Assembly (NCBI GenBank): GCA_937897265.1
Contig: CALCPT010000047.1
Location: 1-21,951 of the forward strand
Length of the DNA: 21,951 nt
Source of the DNA: an uncultured Alcaligenaceae bacterium
Lineage (GTDB): Bacteria > Pseudomonadota > Gammaproteobacteria > Burkholderiales > Burkholderiaceae_B
Direction of reading: 5' to 3'
Shown: positions 15,080 through 21,923 of the stretch, in pieces
Position numbering within the stretch: position 1 is the stretch's first letter
Layout: each line of letters starts with the position of its first letter
Position numbers and translations under genes: made by a program
Notes under the pieces: generated by a model
The model's database searches: none
Told to the model about the DNA's origin: nothing
What the model saw: the letters and a program-made list of their open reading frames with translations, nothing else

Positions 15080-16306
15080 ATGAATTTTAAAAAAACGATT
15101 CTTTCTACTCTCATTGCCGCCGGCATACTGGGCGCGAGCACACTGACTAATCTTGCCTCTGCGCAAGACGTCAAACCATTTCGCATTGGTGCAATTGTCG
15201 ACATGTCGGGTATTTATTCCGCCATTGGCGGCCCTAACATGGTGAACGCCGTCAAGATGGCGGTAGAAGATTTCGGTGGCAAGGTGTTAGGCCGCCCAAT
15301 CGAGGTACTGTCAGCGAACTATCAAAACAAAGTTGATATTACTGCCGCCCGCGTGCGCGAATGGTACGACCGCGACGACGTCAAACTGGTCATTGAGTCA
15401 ACCGACTCTGCCTCGGCGTTAGCGATGCAAAAACTCGCTCGTGAAAAAAAGCGTCTTGTGATTTTTTCAGGCTCGGCAAGCTCTGCCTTGACCAATGCTG
15501 AATGCTCACCGTACGGCGTTCATTACACCTACGACACCTATGCAATGGCTCACGGTACGGGTGCCGCGATTACGAAAGGCGGCGGTAACAGCTGGTTTTT
15601 CATTACGGCCGATTATGCTTTCGGTCATGCCCTAGAAAAGGATACGGCTGAGGTTGTTCTTGCCAATGGCGGCAAAGTTCTTGGCAGTGTGCGTGCGCCG
15701 TTAAATTCGCCTGACTTCTCTTCGTTCTTATTGCAAGCACAGGCATCAAAAGCCAAAATTATCGGCTTGGCCAATGCCGGCTCAGACGCGCAAAATTCTG
15801 TGCGTCAAGCTTCAGAATTTGGCATTATCAAAGGTGGGCAGCAGATGGCTACCTTGTTAATGTTTTTGTCTGATATCAAAGGGATGGGCCTGTCAGTCGC
15901 ACAAGGCTTGCTGTTCACCGATGGTTTTTATTGGGATCGCACCGACGAAACCCGCGCTTTTTCAAAACGTTTTGGTGAGCGCAACAAAGGCGATATGCCA
16001 ACCATGGTGCAAGCTGGTGCGTATTCGGCAACGATGCATTATCTGAAGTCTGTGACCGCCGCAGGCACTGATGATGCCGATGCCGTTGCGGCCAAGATGC
16101 GAGAGCTCGAAATTAACGACTTCTTTGCCACAAAAGGTAAGATTCGCGCTGACGGTCGCATGGTCCACGACATGTATTTGGCTGAAGCTAAAAAGCCCTC
16201 TGAATCGAAGGGCCCTTGGGACCTGTTGAAGATCAACGCAGTCATCCCAGGTGATCAGGCGTTTCGCCCATTGTCTGAGAGCGTTTGCCCGTTAGTCAAA
16301 AAATAA
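15080..16306 (+). CDS. Liv-type ABC transporter substrate-binding protein (stand-alone)
   Basis: 408 residues of the Peripla_BP_6 family. A Sec signal peptide (KKTILSTLIAAGILGASTLT, 4-23, ending LASA-Q) is followed by PFRIGAIVDMSGIYSAIGGP, the standard mature start. SWFFITADYAFGHALEKD and PLNSPDFSSFLLQAQASKAK mark the hinge and second lobe and match the receptor at 5854-7101 closely enough to call them paralogues. However, this one lacks a twin-arginine motif. GAGAC lies upstream of ATG 15080. It is monocistronic: divergent from the NTF2-like gene and closed by two terminators. No permease adjoins it, so it either uses the LivH/LivMGF complex encoded 8 kb away or one outside the window. Ligand unknown. 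Confidence 0.93.
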   Translation: MNFKKTILSTLIAAGILGASTLTNLASAQDVKPFRIGAIVDMSGIYSAIGGPNMVNAVKMAVEDFGGKVLGRPIEVLSANYQNKVDITAARVREWYDRDDVKLVIESTDSASALAMQKLAREKKRLVIFSGSASSALTNAECSPYGVHYTYDTYAMAHGTGAAITKGGGNSWFFITADYAFGHALEKDTAEVVLANGGKVLGSVRAPLNSPDFSSFLLQAQASKAKIIGLANAGSDAQNSVRQASEFGIIKGGQQMATLLMFLSDIKGMGLSVAQGLLFTDGFYWDRTDETRAFSKRFGERNKGDMPTMVQAGAYSATMHYLKSVTAAGTDDADAVAAKMRELEINDFFATKGKIRADGRMVHDMYLAEAKKPSESKGPWDLLKINAVIPGDQAFRPLSESVCPLVKK

Positions 16307-16327
16307 TATCGATGTCTCCCGCGTGAC

Positions 16328-16352
16328 AACGGCCACTTCGGTGGCCGTTTTT
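16328..16352 (+). terminator. Intrinsic terminator after the stand-alone receptor gene
   Basis: AACGGCCAC, loop TTCG, GTGGCCGTT, then further Ts: nine perfect pairs closed by a stable UUCG tetraloop and a T-run, 22 bases past the stop codon. The T-run is only on the plus-strand side. Confidence 0.95.
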
Positions 16353-16387
16353 GCGCAACGTCTAGCTATTTGGTCGTCTATTTTGTG

Positions 16388-17158
16388 TCAAGTCGGCCAC
16401 TTCGGTGGCCGTTTTTCGATAAAGGCGCTGATCCCTTCTTTTGCGTCGGGGCTTGCGGCGACTGCACAAAACGTATCTACGACCGCCCCGATATCACGGC
16501 GGTAGCCGGCATCGTTGATTCGCATAAAAGCCTTGTGCCCCATCCGCATCACATTGGGCGACTTAGAGGCGAACATCTTAGCCATGACACGGGCAGCTTG
16601 TAGAGCAGTGCCCTCCTCAACGACTTGACTCACCAAGCCAAGTTCGACAGCCTCTTGTGCATCAAAGACGCGACCACTGAAAAGAATCTCAAAGGCTCGA
16701 TGGCGCCCGACGATTGAGGGCAGATGAATAAAGTGGATTGCGGGAATCATGCCGACGTCAATTTCTGGATAGCCAAACGTTGCCGAGCGACTCGCAATGA
16801 TCACATTACAAGAGATCGATAAGGTCATCCCGCCAGCACGCGCTGCGCCATCAATGGCTGCGATCGACGGCTTACCCAGCGTGTGCTGAACATCGGCAAG
16901 ATCAACATAGAGCTGATCTAAGAATTCACGTACTGACTTACCCGTTTCATCCAGCAAAATATCCAAATCGAGTCCAGCGCAAAATCTTTTTGGCAAGTTG
17001 CTCGCTAGAATGACTGCACGCACTTGATCGTCATCACGCGCAGCTTTGAAGGCTGAGACAATCTCAACCAGCATGGGGATGTTCAAGGCGTTTACCGGAG
17101 CGTGATTCAGACTGATCTCGGCGATTTGATCGGCCACTGAATAATTAATGTATTTCAT
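16388..17158 (-). CDS. Enoyl-CoA hydratase/isomerase (crotonase) family protein
   Basis: 256 residues, normal crotonase length. Oxyanion-hole elements are visible at ASNLPKRFCAGLDL (52-65) and GAARAGG (104-110), with SATFGYPEIDVGMIP (125-139) and the C-terminal AFIEKRPPKW (245-254) typical of the family. Aligned with rat mitochondrial hydratase, the glutamate corresponding to Glu164 is present (Glu132), but the position of Glu144 is Thr112. A classical syn-hydration with two glutamates is therefore unlikely; an isomerase, hydrolase or other CoA-ester reaction is more probable. It follows the class III CoA-transferase gene by 41 bases, so the pair likely activates an acid and then modifies its CoA ester. 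Its coding end overlaps the terminator repeat of the convergent receptor gene. Confidence 0.9.
   Translation of the reverse strand: MKYINYSVADQIAEISLNHAPVNALNIPMLVEIVSAFKAARDDDQVRAVILASNLPKRFCAGLDLDILLDETGKSVREFLDQLYVDLADVQHTLGKPSIAAIDGAARAGGMTLSISCNVIIASRSATFGYPEIDVGMIPAIHFIHLPSIVGRHRAFEILFSGRVFDAQEAVELGLVSQVVEEGTALQAARVMAKMFASKSPNVMRMGHKAFMRINDAGYRRDIGAVVDTFCAVAASPDAKEGISAFIEKRPPKWPT
16394..16416 (+). terminator. Second, near-identical terminator inside the end of the crotonase gene
   Basis: The 23 bases from 16394 are identical to 16330-16352: a seven-pair CGGCCAC/GTGGCCG stem, TTCG loop and T5. On the opposite strand they encode the last residues (EKRPPKWP) of the enoyl-CoA hydratase-like protein. 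On the plus strand it acts as a backup terminator for the receptor transcript. For the crotonase transcript the T-run lies on the wrong side. Confidence 0.8.
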
Positions 17159-17199
17159 GCGTCTTCTTTTGCAATTTTAAAAATGTACGTTTGACCAAC

Positions 17200-18384
17200 C
17201 TACTGAACGACACCTGCACTACGCAGCGCTTGTATCGCCCCGGCCGTGTAACCAAGCTCGGCCAAGACCTCTTGGGTATGTTCGCCGAGCAAAGGCGGCG
17301 GTCGTTGCGCGCGGCGTGCCTGATCTTGAAACTTAATCGGCAACCCAATCTGCTGTAGGGGGCCTACGGTTGGGTGTTCGGTTTGAACAATCAACCCTCG
17401 GGCAGCCACCTGCGGGTGTGACAAGGCTTCGCTGAGCTTATGGATAGGTGCGGCGGGCACGCCGCATTGACTTAGGCACTCAAGCCACTGCGCAAGTGTC
17501 TTAGTTTTCATCTTTGTCTGCACTAGCGCAACCGTAGTACTCATATTCTTAACGCGTAACGCATTTGTCGCGAGATCTGGACGATCAACATGCTCTTCTA
17601 AACCCGCGACTGAGCAAAAGCGTCGCCACTGTGCATCGTTACCGGCTCCAAGCATGATTGGCAGATCGGCTGTTTCAAAGACTTGATACGGGCACATGGA
17701 GGGATGCCCCGTACCCATCGGCTTTGGATCGTTTCCGCTCTGCCAGTAGCTCTGTGCCATGTAAGTCAGAAACCCAAGAGATGTATCGAGCAACGACAAC
17801 TCAAGATAAACACCCTTGCCGGTTCGCCCACGTTCTAGCAGCGCTGCGAGTACACCACTGAGCCCAAACATGCCGGTACCCATGTCAACTGGTGAAAAGC
17901 TTGCGCGAGCTAAGTCGCCGTCTGGCGCCCCCATCGTGCTGATCATGCCACTAAACGCTTGAAGCATGACGTCATAGCCGGGTTCGTCCCCAAGCGGACC
18001 CGAGCGCCCATAGCCTGAAATTTCGCAATAAATCAACCGCGGATTCAATGCACTTAGAGTCTCATAATCAACTTTAAGCTTGGCTGCAGTACCGCCACCA
18101 AAACCTTGCAAGACAACATCTGCATTTTGCACAAGCTCGTGCAGGATCTTTTGACCGGCTTGAGTTTTTAAATCAAGAGCCACGCTGCGCTTATTATGGT
18201 TCACTGCCATAAAGATTGCTGATTGACCATTGGTTTGTGGCAACCAGCCGCGGGTATCATCACCGTGACCAACGGGCTCGATTTTAATAATCTCGGCACC
18301 TAACTCACCAAGATACTGTGCGCAAAGTGGCCCAGCCAGCACCTTGCTCAGATCCACCACCTTGATACCTTTGAGTGGTTGCAT
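17200..18384 (-). CDS. Class III (CaiB/BaiF) CoA-transferase
   Basis: 394 residues, typical for formyl-CoA transferase-like enzymes, which move CoA between carboxylic acids through an aspartyl-CoA anhydride. The N-terminal LKGIKVVDLSKVLAGPLCAQ (4-23) and LGAEIIKIEPVGHGDDTR are family hallmarks, and Asp167 in SPVDMGTGM corresponds to the catalytic Asp169 of formyl-CoA transferase. NHNKRSVALDLK (63-73) and GYGRSGP (124-130) are further conserved blocks. AAGGAAGG sits directly before ATG 18384. With the crotonase gene it forms a two-gene unit for an acyl-CoA pathway, cytoplasmic. The acid substrate and CoA donor cannot be inferred. It may not be a carnitine enzyme despite the family name. Confidence 0.94.
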   Translation of the reverse strand: MQPLKGIKVVDLSKVLAGPLCAQYLGELGAEIIKIEPVGHGDDTRGWLPQTNGQSAIFMAVNHNKRSVALDLKTQAGQKILHELVQNADVVLQGFGGGTAAKLKVDYETLSALNPRLIYCEISGYGRSGPLGDEPGYDVMLQAFSGMISTMGAPDGDLARASFSPVDMGTGMFGLSGVLAALLERGRTGKGVYLELSLLDTSLGFLTYMAQSYWQSGNDPKPMGTGHPSMCPYQVFETADLPIMLGAGNDAQWRRFCSVAGLEEHVDRPDLATNALRVKNMSTTVALVQTKMKTKTLAQWLECLSQCGVPAAPIHKLSEALSHPQVAARGLIVQTEHPTVGPLQQIGLPIKFQDQARRAQRPPPLLGEHTQEVLAELGYTAGAIQALRSAGVVQ

Positions 18385-18448
18385 AACCTTCCTTCATCAA
18401 TAAAAGAGCATTAGAGCAGACTGACTTCGCCAGTCACGCTGATGACAC

Positions 18449-19303
18449 CTAACGAATGCTGGCTGGCGCCAAAGCACGGGTGAGGCTCGCCTCACCGCGC
18501 CCGTAGATCGCTGGGTTATAACCCGAGACGGTATCGGTTCGAGCAGTGTTCAACAACTGATTTGCCACTGCCGTTGCGTTGGCCATGGTGAACTTGCTGC
18601 CGACAATTGCTGCGTAGCCTGAAACGATTGGCGCCGCAAACGACGTACCAGCTAGCCCTCCCAAGGCATTGCTATCAACGCCAACGACCAAAAAATTTCT
18701 TTGTACAACAGGGCTCGTCCCTGCCACATTTGAATAGCTGGCCATTGAGGCTGGATTTGCAGGTGTGCCGTTTTTTGCCAGAGCACCAACCAGAATTGCC
18801 GAGGGCTGCCCCGCCAGACTAACCGCAAGATTATCCACTCGCCCCCGCAATTCGCCCGATGGGACCGCCGCGCCGACTGGGATACTGCTGTTACCAGCAG
18901 ATTTAACAATGACCGCGCTACCACTTTGTGCATAGCCTAACAAAGCCAATTCAGTCGGAAAAGGAGTGAGGCTGCTATAAAAACCATACGATAAGTTAAA
19001 GACATTTAATGACGACGCAACGAGCCCAACGACTCCCGTGACAGATTCGTGCGTGATCACTGCAGCGCGGGGCGCCACAGACTGCGCCTGCCACGTCGTC
19101 CAGGCACCGTGGCATCTGCCCAATGCCCGGTCACAGTTCGCGCCAAAGTCATCAATCATATTGATTCGAATACCCTGCCCTAAATAGCCTTGCGACCACG
19201 CCGCACCAACCTCGGGGCTCATCCAAGCCTGTTGCGCAGTCGCAGACGCTGTCGTAGACAGACTAAACGCGATTATCCAAAGAGTCTGTTTGATGTTGAT
19301 CAT
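18449..19303 (-). CDS. Compact secreted subtilase (S8 family) with atypical histidine motif
   Basis: 284 residues including a signal peptide (TLWIIAFSLSTTASATAQ, 7-24). The catalytic elements of subtilisins appear in order: Asp51/52 in INMIDDFG, a histidine in CHGAW (His65), the oxyanion Asn138 in KSAGNSS and Ser221 in GTSFAAP (219-225). The usual HGTxVAGxI helix is replaced by HGAWTTWQAQ and the following loop is short, with SVAPRAAVI directly after. The other expected blocks VFNLSYG (101-107), LVGAL and ASYSNVAG are present. There is no pro-domain of normal size and no C-terminal extension, so this is a minimal catalytic domain. It starts 30 bases after the barrel-like gene upstream and is probably co-expressed with it. 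Activity is likely but uncertain, given the changed histidine region. Confidence 0.85.
   Translation of the reverse strand: MINIKQTLWIIAFSLSTTASATAQQAWMSPEVGAAWSQGYLGQGIRINMIDDFGANCDRALGRCHGAWTTWQAQSVAPRAAVITHESVTGVVGLVASSLNVFNLSYGFYSSLTPFPTELALLGYAQSGSAVIVKSAGNSSIPVGAAVPSGELRGRVDNLAVSLAGQPSAILVGALAKNGTPANPASMASYSNVAGTSPVVQRNFLVVGVDSNALGGLAGTSFAAPIVSGYAAIVGSKFTMANATAVANQLLNTARTDTVSGYNPAIYGRGEASLTRALAPASIR
18479..18496. repeat. Eight-base-arm inverted repeat in the end of the subtilase gene
   Basis: GGTGAGGC and GCCTCACC flank only two bases, about 30 bases before the stop codon, encoding residues near RGEASLTR. It would make a strong RNA hairpin in either direction. No T-run follows on the minus strand. 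Confidence 0.55.
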
Positions 19304-19333
19304 GGCACTAGCCCCGCCTCGATTGGTCGATGT

Positions 19334-19978
19334 CTAAAATGAAAGTGAGTATTGAAGAGATAAAAAATAAGAATTGAGTGGCTTCATGTTGTACAGATAC
19401 TGCAAGGTATCAGCGGGCGCAATTGGCGTTGCCGCCAAACGGCAGTTCACTTTTTGTTGCCCGCCGACTTCACCATAATCTGCGATGCAGGATTTTTCTC
19501 TTAAGCTACCACCAAAGATGGTCGTCGCCTTAAATGACAAGCTTGCGTTTTTAGCAAAGTCATGACGAACGACCAAACCGACTTTAACGCTTGGATCGAT
19601 CGTATATTTTTCACCGAGTTCGCCCGTGCTAGCACCCCAAATGAAGCCAAGCCAAGGCGTTAATTGGGTCATCATTGCCAGACGCGAGTCTGTCCAATTC
19701 GTCGAATACCAACCTTTGAAGCTGACCCAGTTTCCGTTTGCGGTTTCAAATCCACCAGCTTGCGAAGCACGCATCACTTGCGACAATTGCGAGCCCTGAC
19801 CAAGATCGATCAGATAGGTATTGGCAAAAAAATAGTTCGCCGCAGCCTGAGCATCTGTCGCCTTAGCCGCAAAGGAACTGAGGCCAACCAGCAGACCAAA
19901 TACAATACTGGCAAAAGCTAAGCTAGGCTTGCGCCAAGCCACTTGATCGACCGAGTGATTGCCCCCGAGAGACTGCAT
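19334..19978 (-). CDS. Probable small outer-membrane beta-barrel protein, unknown function
   Basis: 214 residues. After a polar N-terminus comes a signal-like hydrophobic stretch (SLAFASIVFGLLVGLSSFAAKA, about 19-40). The mature part alternates polar and hydrophobic residues and is rich in Trp, Tyr and Gly. It ends in YFLSLQYSLSF, with the C-terminal phenylalanine and alternating pattern that the Bam machinery recognises in outer-membrane barrels. Two cysteines (in REKSCIADYG and KVNCRLA) might form a disulfide. I do not recognise a named family. It lies immediately upstream of the subtilase gene on the same strand, suggesting a shared role at the cell surface. ATG 19978 is preceded by AAGG. 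Confidence 0.7.
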   Translation of the reverse strand: MQSLGGNHSVDQVAWRKPSLAFASIVFGLLVGLSSFAAKATDAQAAANYFFANTYLIDLGQGSQLSQVMRASQAGGFETANGNWVSFKGWYSTNWTDSRLAMMTQLTPWLGFIWGASTGELGEKYTIDPSVKVGLVVRHDFAKNASLSFKATTIFGGSLREKSCIADYGEVGGQQKVNCRLAATPIAPADTLQYLYNMKPLNSYFLSLQYSLSF

Positions 19979-20031
19979 GCTACGCCTTAACAGTTAGACT
20001 GTATGAATGCCTTCACTTCTTATTCGACATC

Positions 20032-20658
20032 ATGATACAAAAAATTTTGTTATCCACGATCTTATTACTCTCAACGCTAACGGGTACTGCTATGGCGACA
20101 GAAGAACCGTCTTACCGCAGCATCTTGCAAGAGGCACCCTTCGAAATTAGAGAATACCCTTCGCTGATTGCCGCCGAAGTGACTGTGTCTGGCGAGCGCA
20201 GCGACGCCATCAGTGCTGGGTTTCGTTTGCTAGCGGGGTACATCTTTGGCGGTAACATACGCAAGCAGAGTATTGCCATGACCGCGCCCGTCATACAAAA
20301 CGAATCGCCAAATGAGAAAATTGCCATGACCGCACCTGTCATGCAAAGCCCTGATCCTGCAGGCTGGGTCATTCGTTTCATTATGCCGGCGAGCTACACA
20401 CTTGAAACGCTGCCAACACCTAATGATCAGAAAGTTCGACTGGTGGCGTTACCGCCTAAACGTCTGGCCGTTGTGCGTTTCTCGGGGTTAGTCGACGATA
20501 ACGACGTTGAACAACAAACCGCCTTATTGCGGGCTTTTGTCGCTCAGCAGAAATTGACTGCGATCGGCATGCCCTCGCTTGCCCGCTACGATCCGCCTTG
20601 GACGCTTTGGTTTTTACGACGCAACGAGATCATGCTGGAAGTCGCCTCGGCCAAATAA
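20032..20658 (+). CDS. SOUL family heme-binding-type protein, secreted
   Basis: 208 residues. A signal peptide (KILLSTILLLSTLTGTAMAT, 4-23) precedes a SOUL/HEBP domain recognised by EEPSYRSILQEAPFEIREYP, AGFRLLAGYIFGGN, two copies of IAMTAPV (residues about 81-87 and 97-103), WVIRFIMPASYTLETLP and the C-terminal YDPPWTLWFLRRNEIMLEV. The family is named for tetrapyrrole binding in the vertebrate members, but bacterial proteins are mostly uncharacterised and no axial ligand is evident here. It would act in the periplasm or be anchored at the envelope. It diverges from the barrel-like gene across only 53 bases, so both promoters must overlap the gap or the neighbouring gene. It converges on the TctC gene at 20715. 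Confidence 0.9.
   Translation: MIQKILLSTILLLSTLTGTAMATEEPSYRSILQEAPFEIREYPSLIAAEVTVSGERSDAISAGFRLLAGYIFGGNIRKQSIAMTAPVIQNESPNEKIAMTAPVMQSPDPAGWVIRFIMPASYTLETLPTPNDQKVRLVALPPKRLAVVRFSGLVDDNDVEQQTALLRAFVAQQKLTAIGMPSLARYDPPWTLWFLRRNEIMLEVASAK
20272..20347 (+). repeat. Imperfect direct repeat inside the SOUL gene
   Basis: The 28 bases at 20272-20299 recur at 20320-20347 with three mismatches, a 48-base period, coding for the two IAMTAPV blocks. Paired MTAPV motifs are known in this family; the high nucleotide identity is the feature here. Confidence 0.75.
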
Positions 20659-20682
20659 CCTCAAGCGCAAACTGACTGTACG

Positions 20683-20718
20683 TTAGCGGCAGTGGCATCA
20701 TCGAATGACTGGCGCTAA
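20683..20718. terminator. Hairpin between the convergent SOUL and TctC genes
   Basis: TTAGCGGCAGT (20683-20693) pairs with ACTGGCGCTAA (20708-20718), ten pairs with one G-G mismatch. It overlaps the TctC stop codon (20715-20717). No T-run on either side, so termination is uncertain. Confidence 0.35.
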
Positions 20719-21689
20719 TCCGCCTTCATCCCTGTCTTTTTAATTAAATCAGCCCATTGCTTGAGTTCATTTTGAATGGCCGCTTTCATTTCTGCAGGCG
20801 TCATTTTTAGCGGTTCGTATCCATCTTGTCGGATTATCTTTAACACCTCGGGGTCTTCCATCGCAGCATCGAGCGCCGCAACCAGTTTGGCTGTAATCGC
20901 TGCCGGCAGACCTGCGGGCCCCACGACGCCAAACCAGACCGGTGAATCAAAGCCTGGGAAACCACTTTCAGCGATAGTTGGTACGTTCGGGAACATACTG
21001 CTACGGGCCAGCGAGCTCACGGCAAGCGCTTTCACTTGGCCCGCCTCAACATTGGTAGCGATTGAGCCAATTGACGAAAACAACACAGGGATATGCCCAC
21101 CCAATAAGTCAGTTAACGCACCAGCCCCGCCTTTATAAGGCACATGAGCAATTTGTAAGCCCGTTGCAATCTTAAACTGCTCGGCCGCCAAATGACCTGA
21201 ACCTCCAATCCCAGAGGTGCCATAGCTCCATTGCGCCGGATTCGCTTTTGCCAAGGCGATAAAACTATTGACGTCTTTCGCCGGCGATGACGGCAAGACA
21301 GCAATCAGTGACCCACCGCTGGAGACCATCCCAATGGGGGTGAAATCATTGACTGGATCAAAGTTGGCCTTGCGCAACGAGGGACCGAACGTCATCGGCC
21401 CCTGTGATGTCAGGTGAATCGTATAACCATCGGCAGGCGCGCGCGCAACCAGTTCAAGTGCGATCCCGCCCGCCACGCCTGGGCGATATTCCATCACGAT
21501 GGTTTGACCTAAAAATTTTGCCATGCGATCGGCTACCGGCCGCGCGAGCTTATCGGCTGCTCCGCCAGCGGTGAAGCCGACGACCATCTTGATTGGCTTA
21601 TCAGCGGGATAGTCGGCCGCCAAGCCTACAGAGGGCGAGCCGAACAAGGCAAGCACAAAAGCGATGGCACCTAGCTTACGTGTAATCAA
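20715..21689 (-). CDS. TctC/Bug family periplasmic solute receptor (4), TTG start
   Basis: 324 residues from TTG 21689, giving the N-terminus MITRKLGAIAFVLALFGSPS, a normal signal peptide ending GLAA. The start is supported by GGAGA 5 bases upstream and by a promoter at 21759-21787 that would lie inside the longer reading frame beginning at 21779. The Bug landmarks are PADKPIKMVVGFTAGGAADK (28-47, Asp46), ADGYTIHL, HVPYKGG, and a C-terminal WADLIKKTGMKAD. EYRPGVAGG stands where NKPGAGG is normal. It is monocistronic, between a convergent SOUL gene and a divergent gene starting at 21924. By family it binds a carboxylate-type solute in the periplasm. No transport partner or enzyme gene adjoins it. 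Confidence 0.92.
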   Translation of the reverse strand: MITRKLGAIAFVLALFGSPSVGLAADYPADKPIKMVVGFTAGGAADKLARPVADRMAKFLGQTIVMEYRPGVAGGIALELVARAPADGYTIHLTSQGPMTFGPSLRKANFDPVNDFTPIGMVSSGGSLIAVLPSSPAKDVNSFIALAKANPAQWSYGTSGIGGSGHLAAEQFKIATGLQIAHVPYKGGAGALTDLLGGHIPVLFSSIGSIATNVEAGQVKALAVSSLARSSMFPNVPTIAESGFPGFDSPVWFGVVGPAGLPAAITAKLVAALDAAMEDPEVLKIIRQDGYEPLKMTPAEMKAAIQNELKQWADLIKKTGMKAD

Positions 21690-21699
21690 AAATGTCTCC
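21690..21699 (-). promoter_or_regulatory. Ribosome-binding site selecting the TTG start of the fourth TctC gene
   Basis: GGAGA (21699-21695, minus) is 5 bases before TTG 21689. No ATG lies near the signal peptide. Confidence 0.65.
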
Positions 21700-21758
21700 G
21701 AGCGCGTCGTGAAATGCTTTTTCTTGTATCTGTAGGAAAAACCGATCCCTTCAAACGA

Positions 21759-21787
21759 ATCATAACTGCCGGCTACCAAGTGAACAA
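21759..21787 (-). promoter_or_regulatory. Sigma70-type promoter for the fourth TctC gene
   Basis: On the minus strand TTGTTC (21787-21782) and TATGAT (21764-21759) have a 17-base spacer. Transcription would begin near 21752, leaving a leader of about 60 bases before TTG 21689. Confidence 0.6.
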
Positions 21788-21923
21788 TACCTTATCCCAG
21801 ATGAGCATTTACTTGTGTTTTTGAACTCTCGGTTTACACTTTGGCTCACGAATGCATGGCTCGAGCTAAGCATCCTTTTCGTTCTGCCTCGAGTCTAGCA
21901 ACAAATACCCCTCGGAGATCAAG

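Noticed and set aside
16330..16416. Possible CRISPR or repeat array
   Set aside because: Only two copies, each a terminator-type hairpin with a T-run. No regular spacers and no cas genes.
20776..21138. Plus-strand open frame of 120 codons
   Set aside because: Antisense to the fourth TctC gene. Similar shadow frames occur opposite the other TctC genes, so this is a composition effect.
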